From: Laguncularia racemosa
Lineage: Eukaryota; Streptophyta; Magnoliopsida; Myrtales; Combretaceae
Reading direction: 5' to 3'
DNA: 64,000 nucleotides
Assembly (NCBI GenBank): GCA_037954665.1
Contig: JBBMOL010000134.1
Coordinates: 806,001-870,000, forward strand
The notes beneath the pieces were generated by a model, which had not been told where the DNA came from, searched no databases, and saw only the letters and a program-made list of their open reading frames with translations. Shown one piece after another: positions 36,588 to 48,011 of the stretch (position 1 is its first letter; each line of letters starts with the position of its first letter). The translations under genes and the position numbers were made by a program.

Positions 36588-38341
36588 TGTTAAGTCTCAT
36601 AGTTTGATTTTGAAGACAACAAAACATGTATCAAGTGTTTGTTGACAAGCTTATTAAATGTGCAACGCAATGTAGAGACTAAAGTAAAATGTATTTTCAA
36701 TTATTTAATGGATTTTACAAATTATTATACTTGGTGAATTAAGTTGGACAATTAATCTTTTTAAGATCCAACTTCACTTATTGAAGACATTTGGGTAATG
36801 TATTTGATGCATTCCACTAAAGTTAGACATATATCTATGGGGATTAATTTATATGAAAGCAGAATGAAGTTGTGGATTTTCGATGAAATAAAATTTGGAT
36901 CAATTTTATTTGATATTATTCGTGGATTAACTATGAAGATTTATCTAATTTATCTTAGTGCAATATGAAGAGATCTTTTTGACATGGAAGCTTCATTCAC
37001 GTGGCAAGCAAATCATTTAGGAAAGCTAATCCAAGTGTGTATAATTATCTTATGGTAGCCAATATTCTTTAAGTTATTGGATATGGAAATTTCTCAAGTT
37101 ATTGAATTTATATGTTCATCTCACATTATGAAGGATCGCAAGGAGCACTTTATTCAATATAAACAATTTTATATTAGCTTAAGACACTTCTATGTGGCAA
37201 TGGAATTTCTAAGATGTGTCCATAGCTAAAGTGATCAGCATATATCGGTCTCTATATCAAAAGATTAGTTACGAATGTTTGTTACAGGTTATTTTAGAAG
37301 TGAAATAAATCGGATAAGATTTTTAAAGAGATAAATATTTGGATTTAATGAAGATTTACAAAGTATTTCAAATTCAAAATGAGTGAGAGATATGAATATA
37401 TCATGGGATAAGATTTGAGAAGATATTTTAAGCATTTTGGTTGAGATTGTTATGAGGAAAATTTGCATACTATTTTTAGTTGAATTTTTCAAAATATTTG
37501 GAAGATTTCCATGGCACAATAGTTAAATTTATAGAAAGATAGTATTAAGAAGTTGGAAGATAAAGTTCAGTTTTAAATTCAAATTTCAAGAGAGAGATTT
37601 TTTTCTAAGAATCAAGAGAGAGACTCTCAATAGCTATCTTGAACCATTAAAAATGAAGTTATCCAGATTAATCAAGAAGAGCAACTAGTAGTTGTTATCT
37701 ATCAAAATAATATAAATAGTAGGAACAATTCGAATTTAACATAGAGAAGAAAAGAAAAAAACAATCATATATATCTACGAACTCAGAGACTATTCTGCAT
37801 TACATTATCATTCATTTTAATGTTTTGTTTTTTAATGCAAAAATTATTGAGGAATTTTTATTTGTTGCATTCCTCGAGATTTTTTATTTTTTCAAAGGTT
37901 GATATTATATTTTGAGACAAATTATAGTGATTCTTTGTAAATTTGTAGATTAGCTAAGTTGTAGGCTAGATAGGTATAATATAGAGTGTGAAACTCTAAA
38001 TGTTTGATAGATTAATTGTAACTTTTCATATTTTGTTTATTGGATTATTGAAATAGCATCGGTATAGACGATTGAGCCCCAACAGTAGACCTAGAAGAGA
38101 TGATTGATACATAAAGCAAAACCTCTATAAAATCCCACACTTGATCTTTTTTCCTTATCTCTTTAATTTTTGTTATCTATTTAGTGTATTATTGTGCATT
38201 CTTGCTGAACATTTAGCACACACTTTAAGCCAACAAGAATATTTCGAGGGTTTAATCTTTTGTTTAAGTTAATTTTGAAAAGTTAGAAATTTGTATAAAT
38301 ATCAATTCACCCCCCTTTTGATATTTAAATTGGGACCTACA
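36588..38341 (+). mobile_element. Solo LTR, Copia-like
   Basis: Starts TGTTAAGTCTCATAG and ends GGGACCTACA, with a perfect 5-bp duplication ACTTT on both sides (36583-36587 and 38342-38346). Near its end it has 'caattcacccccc', a phrase often found at the 3' end of long plant LTRs. There is no internal coding sequence and no second LTR, so an LTR-LTR recombination product is the simplest reading. It is 1754 bp long, large but within the range known for plant LTRs. A small non-autonomous element is the alternative. Confidence 0.75.
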
Positions 38342-38346
38342 ACTTT

Positions 38347-39305
38347 GTCTCCAAATTCCAATCTTACAAAAGATATACCCCCGATCTACTTAGATCCAAA
38401 ATCCAAAACTCTCTATAGAATGGGCATGTGTCATATTCGATAGCTCAACTTGGTTCATTTTTATAATTAACTAACTAAAATTTTAAAGTTTTAATTTGTT
38501 ACCTGAACGTTACCTGCTTTTACAATTAACCATATGAACTTTACTTTTTCTTATAATCAACAACCTAAACTTTACTTATTTTTATAATTAACTATCCCAT
38601 CTAAATATTGTAAATGGCTTCAAAAAATTTATATATAATAATTTGATACTTTTATATTTTAGATAGTTAATTATAAAAATTGATAAAATTTAAGTAGTAA
38701 ATGTGACATTAATCCCTATTAAATACATGTAGTATTTCAGATTGTATTCCTACATGGTCAAGTTCATCTCAAGGAGAATGCTGTTGGTTTTTTTTTCCTA
38801 ATAATTGTCTAATCCTGAATTTGTTTGTGCTAATGATCGGTTATTACGTGGTGATCAAGACAAGAGGGGTCGAAATAGATGGCCATAGTGCAAAAAGGTG
38901 ACGGTAGTGGTAAGTGACATTTCTGATGCCCTAAAAATGGACGATCATTAATCCGGTAAATGATTGTCATCATTATTCTCATTTGACCTATTAATCTAAA
39001 AATTATTTCCACGCAGCAACTGTAATCTTGTAGACAAAGTCTCCATATGTCATTTATATGTATCCATTAATTAGAACCCTCAATTACCTGTTATTATTAG
39101 GAAAAAAGATTCATTAACACTTGTATATTATTTGTATTAATGAGTTACGGGCAGTTATTAGCTATATTTAAATATGTGATAGCAATATTGGATAGTTTCT
39201 AAAAATCTATCTCTATTTAAAGCTGCCACTATAAGAACTTGCTTGCTAGAAATCAATGAGTACTACTGCAGCCTTTCTCACCTACTAGGCAAGGATGCAA
39301 AGGGT
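38347..39305. other. Non-coding remainder of expanded SKP1-like intron
   Basis: AT-rich with repeated phrases such as 'aactaaactttac..ttataatta' at about 38450-38700. No gene, terminal repeat or RNA gene recognised. Confidence 0.45.
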
Positions 39306-39314
39306 TACTACATC

Positions 39315-40184
39315 GGGTAATACTCGTAAATATTGTACTTGTTTTAAAAAAAAATTGTAAATATTATTCCAAAACTAAGTTTCAAAAGCATAAATCTGGT
39401 TTGTGATTTTTTTTTTCAAAAATTTGCAAAACTAAAAGCATAAAACGAGTCTGTGCTTTCAATATAATTTGTATTAAAGGTATGGATGTGATCCATGCCC
39501 TCAAGCATATTGCTTGAAGGCACAGACATCGTTCGTGTCTTCAGACAATTTGCTTAAAAGCATGAACGACGTTTTCACCTTTAGTGCAACTTTTTTTTTT
39601 TTTTGGACAAATGGAAACATAGCAATTTGACCCTTATGAAAATAGCAAATGGCAACGTAGTTTGGTTTTAATTATAGTACACTCAAATCAATCTTTGTTG
39701 ATATATTATAGACTATGTAGCTCCAAACGAATAAAAAGTTATGATTCTTTAAAATTAGAAAAGTAAATCACATCAGTTTCGTTTTTTTTTTTTAACTTTA
39801 AAATATTATAACTTTTTATTCGTTTGGGGTTACAAAGCACATATTATATAAAAAAACGACTAATTTGAGTGTACTATAACTAGGACTAAATTGCTTTGCC
39901 ATTTGCTATTTTTATAAAAGTCAAATTGCTATGTTTCCATCTACCGAAGCAGGAAAAAAAAAAAAAAAGCAATATGCTTGAGATATGGATTACGTCCATG
40001 CATTCAATATACATTGTACTAAACATGCATGTTAAGTATATGCTTTTAGCTTTGCAAATTTTTTTTTTTAAAAAAAAAGAAATCACAAATCTGTATTTTT
40101 TAAAATTATTTTTAAAAAATTTTTATGGATATAATATTTATGAATTTAAAAAAAAAAAATACAATATTTACTAGTGTACTCCCC
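39315..40184. mobile_element. 870-bp MULE-like MITE with 400-bp arms
   Basis: Two long inverted arms fold around a centre near 39.78 kb. The left end is GGGTAATACTCGTAAATATTGT; the right end inverted is GGGGAGTACACTAGTAAATATT. The arms share 'ggaaacatagcaatttgac', 'atagtacactcaaat' and 'ccaaacgaataaaaagtta'. Flanks TACTACATC (39306-39314) and TACTGCATC (40185-40193) form a 9-bp near-duplication, pointing to Mutator-type transposition. The left arm has an extra segment (about 39490-39590) absent from the right. No transposase. Open frames here are fold-back artefacts. Confidence 0.85.
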
Positions 40185-40406
40185 TACTGCATCCCATGCT
40201 GCCCTGGGAAACTTTTGGAAAATTTTCTTTGACAACAGTGTGCTAGTGTTGGGTTAAACCTTGCCTCAACGATAGTTACAAAATTTCCAGCTTGGTCTGG
40301 ACAAGGACAACCTACGGAAAATGGATTATCCCAGTTGACATCATAATCCTAAGTGCAAATATAAGCAGAGATGGTGACTAGGAAAAATCCAAAGCTGATT
40401 ACATAC

Positions 40407-40695
40407 CAAGATGAGGCCAAAGAGAGTGTCCTGATCAACACCAACAAATTCACCATACCAAGCCTTAGGGGCGTCCTCATCAATGTCTGACTGGGCATGC
40501 CTGTTGCAATACTCGATTACTTTTGAAAGAATGTTGCCTTTTATATCAAGCAATTGTATTGGATCATCACCGCCACTCTCTGTTATCGCAATTTCCAATT
40601 TTTTGGACTGCAAAGCCACGATTTATTCAATTCCAAAGCTTTATCCATCTGAGCTAGTCAGAGTGATCATTTTCCATGGTGGAGCCGAGGTGGAA
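40407..40695 (-). pseudogene. SKP1-like copy 1, exon 1 body
   Basis: Continues the reading begun at 52490: APPWKMITLTSSDG, a stop, SFGIE, a second stop, then VALQSKKLEIAITESGGDDP and the SKP1 POZ-fold segment down to DQDTLFGLIL. It ends at a GT donor at the position used in copy 3. The two nonsense changes and the CACTA insertion make this a dead gene. Copy 3 is the best local template for comparison. Confidence 0.92.
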
Positions 40696-40719
40696 CAATA
40701 CAAGAATTTCAATCTTAAA

Positions 40720-41430
40720 CAATGTTTAATAAACGTTGTTAAACATGAAATAAACGTCGCAAAAAAGATTTAGTCACATTTAATAACCATTGCTAATAAA
40801 CGTCGCCAAAGGCCTATCGCAAAAAATATCCACGAAGTTTAAACGTTGCTAAAGGTAGAAACATAGCTAAATGTGTTATATTGGGTGACGTTTAAACGTT
40901 GCTAAAAATAAGTAATACGCGATGTTTAAACGTAGTAAAATGATAATTAAAAAATTAAAGGCAAAAAAAAAGTGCAATAAATCAATATTACATGCGACGT
41001 TTAAATGTAGTAAAAAACTAACATTAACAACGTTTAGACGTTGCTAATAGTTATGATAGGCGACGTTTAAACGTAGTAGTTGCACAATAAAAAAATTTAT
41101 GGACACAAAGAGCGCAATAAATGAGTAATATTGGCGACATTTAAACGTAATAAAAGACTACCATTAGCAACGTTTAGACGTAACTGACAGTTATGATAGG
41201 CAACGTCTAAACATAGTTAAACCACAATTTAAAATTTTAGTGGCCCAAAAAAAGCATTGTAGTTGAGTAATATTGGTGATGTTTAACCATAGTAAAAGAG
41301 TTACATTGACAACATTTAAACTTAGCCACAAGGTAATTATGCGCAATGTTTAAACATTGTGAAATAGTACATTGGCAACGTTTAAACGTCACTATAAAGC
41401 TAGATTAGCAATGTTTAAACGTAGTAATTG
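40720..41430. repeat. CACTA subterminal repeat array
   Basis: About fifteen variants of a near-palindrome with core CGTTTAAACG, often as GCGACGTTTAAACGTAGT or AACGTTTAAACGTTGC. They are spaced tens of bases apart and lie in both orientations. In En/Spm elements, short subterminal repeats bind the small transposase protein. That these do the same is inference. Confidence 0.85.
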
Positions 41431-41689
41431 TAATAGGCATTGATTTCAACCTGCATTCACAATCTTTATATGAGCCAACATACACCTGTTTAGTTATACA
41501 CAATTATATATACCCTGCACATTTTTTTTCACATATTGAAATAAACTCCATAAACATGATGCTTTCACATAAAAAAAACTTGGGAGGAATATCCTTAACT
41601 AAACAAATCCATATAAGATGAAAAAAAGTCAAACTTCAATAGGTTTAACCTTAAACATTACATGAACTCGTCTAACATCTTATTTCTCG

Positions 41690-44222
41690 CATCAGTCCTC
41701 ATCCTCATCTTCACTACTTTCATCATCTTTGCTATCACATTTTTCTTCACTACTTGATGTATCATCACTAGTAGATGTACTTGGTGAATGAACAAGATCT
41801 TGTGCATTTTTTGTTCCTATCACAAAATATACAACCTTTAAACAACAATCTTTTTTTTTTTAATTAAAAGAGAGAGAGAGAGAGAGTGGGGAATAAAATA
41901 CCATCGCATATTTATGATTATTTACCTGAAGTACTTGGAAAATTCCTAGCAAGCCGTGCAACTGCTTGAGAAAGCTTAGATAGTTGTAAGACATTTACAA
42001 AGTACTCACATATTCATCCTTAACATGCAAGCAAAACATCAATATTCTATCATATTATCCCAAAGGAATTATAACCATGCAGATTCTTCAATATTATAAA
42101 ATATTGTCCCTTAACACCCATATGACAACACATATTGCACGTACAATGACAACATTACTCCCTACTCAACATCCCTACAGAACATAGTGTACCCATACAC
42201 TACCCTTGTATTACACAACATACTCCTATATTGCACAAAATGAAAAACTATAACACAATATACCAAAGGAGTCTGCCACATCAACAGAACCACTACATCA
42301 TCAAAACCCACAACATTCCTACTCTATACATAAAAGCAATATGCATGCATTTACAACATAGCACATATACCTTTAACTCGAAAGTATAAGTTTAAACTAA
42401 CCTCTTGAGCTTAAGCGATACATAGATCCCTTTCTTCTTGAAGCATTGACAACAATTGTTGACGTTGGTCATTGAACTTTCCTTCCAATTGTTCACGTTG
42501 ATGTTTTTCCTCTTCAAGCTTTCTTTATGTCTCTTGCAGCATTGCTTTCATCTTTTCCATATAAATTCGTGAATGTGTAGCTTTCCTAATAGCTAGTGGT
42601 TCATATCCTCTACCAGGATGATAGTCAGTTTACGTGTTTGCACCCATAAATTCATCAACTATCTCCTTCGTAGTCTTAAGATTGTTTGAGGATTGAGATT
42701 CTTGATACATCTTGACCATATCCTCCTAAAGTAACGATGACAACAATATATAATGCAAACATAGTAGAAATGTATATAGAAACATAAACCATAGTTGAAG
42801 TGTTTATTTGTAAATTAACCCATCAACTTACATAATCTTAGCCAGCTTGTTGGGAAATCTAACCGCCACCACCATCAGACCTTGAATCACTGTATCAGGT
42901 GACCTTAAAGAACTCGATTGCATCTGGTGGTTGATGATTCCTCTCAATCTAATCACAAAATATACATAAAGTTAAGGACTTTATCAATTTAAGTCTTATA
43001 TACTTAAATTAAATGAAATACTCATATATTCATTCCTCATGCTCTCAAATGATCTAGATCCCAAACTGTGTAAATATTTTACTTTCCTACGTGCAGCCTT
43101 CCCACTCATTGCCCTAGTCTTTTATTTATCAAGATATCATCAAGTTAATGACATCATTTAGTCAAAACCTTAAAAAAAAAAACATGACTTAAGTTAGCTT
43201 ACCTTTGCAGATGGATCTCCTGATTGCAGAATCTCCTTCTCTTCTGCAATCTCTCTCCTCCATTCCTCTATTTTCTTTTTCCAGTCATCATCACTTGAAC
43301 CCTTAGGTCGGATTGTATCACCAATATTTATCCATGAACTTTTAGTTTTACTTCGATGATTTCTATGGATATTTCCCATCCATCGATCAACAGCATGAAA
43401 CTTTTCAGGATTTTTTGTGATGTCATCAATATTTGGACAATTCTACCGAAAAAAAAAATGAGATAAGGATGTAATATACATGTTAGAAACACCTTGCAAT
43501 AGTTTACAATAACAAGGACAATGATAGTTTGACATATTCACTTTTTATTGAGAAAATAATTGATATAGAGACAATCTAAATTAGTTGTTGCTTTCACCTG
43601 TACTCTTTCCCAAGCATGTTGTTTTTATGATAAATCAAATTTTCTCCAATCTTCAATACAGAGTGGTAGCAAGTCCCGACAAGCCTTCCCTATTTCCGAT
43701 GCCATCTTGGCTGATTGGTTTGGTGTTAACGGACGACCACCACATGTTGTGAATTGAATGACCATTTTACTCATTCGTCTTCTATTTTCTCTTTCTAATG
43801 CTTGTCCCCGATACACACTCCTCTTGCCTATATATGACACTGAGCTCGCCGCTAGTGCAAATATTTGAAAAACAAGTCCATCATAACGGAGGTTAACTCT
43901 GAACTTCGATTCTAGTTTCATGTACATAGTTACATAGATTACCTGAGGAAGGTGTAGGGTTAAAGGGAATGCCATCGGCCTATGTGGACACATCAACTTC
44001 ATTATTAGTGAAAGCATCATTTTGTGTGGGTGCATTTGGTGTGGCATGTTCCTTAGACGAATTTGTGGGCTCCCTTTGTTGATTTATGGAGGCATTTGTC
44101 ACAGTATTATCACGCACCTCCCCATCACTATGGTGTGAATCCAACTCATCTCTAATTGCATGTCGAGTGTCTCGACTAACCTTTCCTCCCCTTCTTTGGG
44201 TTTTACTCCATTTCCCCGCCAT
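41690..44222 (-). pseudogene. Transposase_24-type (Ptta/En-Spm) gene remnant
   Basis: N-terminal basic start MAGKWSKTQRRGGKV at 44222 with a Ser/Asn/Glu-rich stretch. At 43625-43960 comes a conserved block (LRYDGLVFQIFALAASS and CIEDWRKFDLS). At about 43020-43130 is a piece like GKAARRKVKYLHSLGSRSFE, then PDAIEFFKVT near 42930. A glutamate- and lysine-rich coiled-coil at about 42400-42720 and an acidic tail (SSSEEKCDSKDDESSEDEDE) at about 41695-41790 follow. This matches the plant Transposase_24 layout. Stops and apparent introns interrupt it. It is probably the element's TNPA-like partner, but dead. Confidence 0.75.
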
Positions 44223-44595
44223 TAGAGTTCTGTAAAATATAGTAAAAGCATGTATGATAATGAATATGTGAATAAAATCAAAACAACATTACAAATTTTA
44301 TGCAAAATAAAAATTAATAACATTCATACATACAATCATTGTCAGTCGTATCATATTCAACAAGTGTATCATCGAGTGCCTCGTCTATATCCTCATCATC
44401 ATTAGCTTCGATATTAGCATCGTGCTGCAATCCACTAGATTCTTCAACTATCCTTTCTACTAATTCTCCTTGGATCGTATCAGGACACATATCAATTCTT
44501 AATAGCACATCAACATCACAATTGATAACTGAATGTCGCTCATATCCTCTTCCCCTATCCTCGATGACTAGATCGTTCAGGCTCTCATATGCCAA

Positions 44596-47500
44596 TTAAG
44601 CCTCTACATCGGTGAACAAATTTACATTACCAATTAAATGGTCCATATTGTAAAGATGGTGATACTCAAAACATTGCACCACACGCCAATCGGCACCTAA
44701 CTTCATGTCCTCTAAGTAATATACCCGTTTAGCTTGTGATGCTAACACATATGGGTCATTTACATACCAAGTATGAGTGACCTTAATATTTTTAATGCCA
44801 TTCTCAACTCTAATGTTATGATGTCGGCTATCTGTGTCCCACCACTTACATTTAAATAAGAACACTCTCTTATTTCGTATGTAACTGAACTCATATATAT
44901 CTGTTACAACCCCATAAAATTCTATTGATGCCTGTACATCCCCATGATTCCCCTCTACAAGAACTCCACTATTCTGAGTCTTCTTCCTATTATCAAACTA
45001 TGATGTGTGAAACCGGACACCATTATATATCATCTTGTTGTATCTCTTATAGCAGGAATCGGGTTTTATGGACAATGCATATATGCACTGATCACTGGGT
45101 CAGAACTATCATACCATGGTCTCATCTGCACCATCCACAAATTAAAAAGTGAATGCTTATCTGAAAAAGTTAACTACTCAATTAGACACAACATTATGTT
45201 ATTATGTTTACTTTATCCATAAACCATTGACGAAATTTCCTTTTGTGGTGCTCATCTATGTTGTCACCATATTGTGCTCTTAAAATGACCTTATGTTCCC
45301 TACATCACAGTTTTCAATTTTGTTTAGTCATTAATTTATAGCAATATCATAAAATTTGTGATGCTCCTATTCACACTTAGTCTAAATAAGGTTGAATTTT
45401 GTGACAGTTGTTGATGATATACCATGTCATGACTTCAACCTCCTTGTTCGATAACACAACATATGTAGGAGGGGAAATGAGACCAACTCTGTTGGTGAAA
45501 ACATCAACACCACCTTCTTCCAAGGAATCAAATTTCCTATCTAGACGATTAAATGTTGTTTCAATGTCTTGTAAGTGAAGTGAGCACCAAGTCAAGCACT
45601 TGTTAACAACATATGCTTATGCAATGGAGCCTTCTGGATAAGTTCCATTTCTAACAAATTGCTTTAACAAACCCAAGTACCTACACTCATAAATTTACAT
45701 GGAGTGTTAGAAGGTAGAATAATACTAACACACAACTGGTGAATATGAAAACCAATATCATACCTCTCGATGGGATACATCCATCAATAAGCAACTGGTC
45801 TAGTCAGCAATGCTTCTCGAGGTAAGTGGATAGCTAGATGCACCATAATGTCAAAAAAAGCAGGGGGAAAGATCAACTCTAGCTTACATAGTATGGTGAC
45901 AATATCACTCCGCATTGTACCTCTTCAACATTTAGAATGCGTCTACAAAGTATTTGAAAAAAGGTTCCAAGCTTGGTTATGGCCATGGTGACTTCTTTAG
46001 GCAATATGCCACGAATACCTACAGGTAATAGCCTTTCAAGCAGAACATGACAATCATGGCTCTTTAGACTAGAAAGCTTCAAGTTTGAATTATTGACACA
46101 CCGACCAATATGTGATGCATAACCATCGAGTAATCTAACTCCCCTTATAAACTGACAAAATGATCTCCTTTCGCTAGTGCTTAATGAATAACTAGCACAA
46201 GGCATGGAATACTTACCATCGAGCCACTTTAACAAATGTAATTCCTTTCTAATGCCAAGGTCCTCTAGATCAAGCAGAGCCTTGTAGGTGTCTTTTGTTT
46301 TACCCTCAACCCTAAGAATTGTATTAAGAACATTCTCACAAATATTCTTCTCAATATGCATAACATCTAAATTATGCCTAAGCATCAACTTTGACCAATA
46401 TGGCAACTGAAAGAATATTGACCTTTTTGTCCAGTTAAACCCATCAACGTAATGGATTCTTTTCACTTTGTCTGGATGCTTTCTCATAGGCACATCTGTT
46501 ATAGATTGTAATTGGTGAAGTATATCATTATCACAATATTCTTCAGGGGCTTCACGATTATCACGCATTCCATCGAATTTTAAGCTACGTCTCCATTGAT
46601 GGTCATTCGGTAACCACATTCTATGACCAACATACCCAATCTTGCTATTAAGCCTTATTGACGGTGTTTGGTCTTTGCATACCGGACAAGCACTGTAGCC
46701 TTTTGTACTCTACCCAGACAAGTTCCCATAGGCAGGAAAGTCATTGATGGTCCACAACAAAGCGGCATGCATTTTGAAAGAAGACTTCAAATATGCATCA
46801 TATGTCCATAATCCATTAACCCAAAGATCCTATAGTTCATCGATTAGAAGTTGCAAATAGACATCAATCTCCTTCTCCGGTACTTAGGTCCTGGGATTAA
46901 CAATGACATCATCAAGAACTCTTTCTTCATACACATCCAAGGTGACAAGTTATATGTAAGTAGAATCATAAGCCACATGCTGTATAATTGGCTCATAGAT
47001 CTAAAGGGATTGAAGCCATCACTGGCTAGCCCTAACCTAAGATTGTGAGAGTCCTTGGAAAACTTAGGGAATTCAATGTCAAAATTGACCCAAGATAACC
47101 CATCTGCAGGATGACCCATACAGTTGTCATGTTTTTTATATTCCTCTTTATGACAACGCATTTTTTGAGCAACTTTAGCATTCATGAAAAGGCGTTGCAA
47201 CCTTGTTTTCACAAGAAAGTAACGCAAAATCTTTTGAGGAATACCCTTCCTAGATCCACCACACACCTTATACCTTGAGGTACCATATGTGGGGCATTGT
47301 GTGAGGTGCTTGTTACTACCCCAAAACAAGCAACGGTTCATATTTGCATGCATGAATATAATGGCAACCTATGCCCAATCCCCATAAGTACTTGTTTACA
47401 TGATAGTATGACTCAAGAAGAGACTCTCCATTAAGGATCACGTCATGAAGAAGTTGGAGAAGCATATCAAAAGACTTATTGCTCCACTTGTTGTATACTT

Positions 47501-48011
47501 TTAAGTGAAGTAGCTTCATGATAAATGAAAATTTTGATAACTTAGACCCTAAATAAAGCTCTTGTTGCAAGTCAACTCTTATCCCATCAACAAAATTAGG
47601 TGGGAAATCAAATCCATCCGTAAGAGTTGAACCTTCAGCTTGATTGTCAATAAATGCCTCTAAATCTTCTAACATCTCATCAAGTCCGTCTATGTCGTCG
47701 TCATTTTCCTCATTGAACCCCTCACTTCTGTATGTTCTAAAATCATATTCTTCATGACGAATCCTACCTCGAGTTCTCCTTGGCAATTCAATGGTCGGCT
47801 CCTCAACATGGTATATCCAACAACGGTAAGTTACATCTATCACATCAATAAGCAAGTGTGCTCTTATTACATTCATAGTGAGCGAGGCCATGTTTAAGCA
47901 TTTCCTACATGGACAACTTAACCTATTGTCAATTCCATACTTCATGCACAAGTATGCAATAAAAAACTCTACACCTTGTAGGTACTCTTCACTTTTAATA
48001 TTACAATCCAT
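44596..48011 (-). pseudogene. TNP2-type CACTA transposase, broken
   Basis: From the N-terminus: a cysteine-bearing transposon-associated domain (about 47850-48011, YLCMKYGIDNRLSCPCRKCL), then fragments at 46844-47353 (WVNFDIEFPKFSKD). A stretch with the tnp2 block CGPSMTFLPMGTCLG lies at about 46690-46780, and a 246-codon block at 45879-46619 contains LMLRHNLDVMHIEKNICENV. Next is a DUF4218-like tail at 45377-45595 (VEVMTWYIINNCHKIQPYL) and a DUF4216 region at 44596-45000 (FLFKCKWWDTD, DPYVLASQAKRVYYLED). Stops and frame changes separate the pieces. It would cut and paste the element if intact. Confidence 0.88.

Noticed and set aside
39886..40174. Overlapping open frames on both strands
   Set aside because: They fall in the inverted arm of the 870-bp fold-back element and are low-complexity translations.
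40720..41430. Regularly repeated motif looking like a CRISPR-type array
   Set aside because: Repeats vary in sequence, spacing and orientation, and lie at the end of a CACTA transposon in plant DNA.
44339..44599. Serine-rich plus-strand frame and other plus-strand frames in 44-48 kb
   Set aside because: Antisense shadows of the acidic and TNP2-related minus-strand coding regions.
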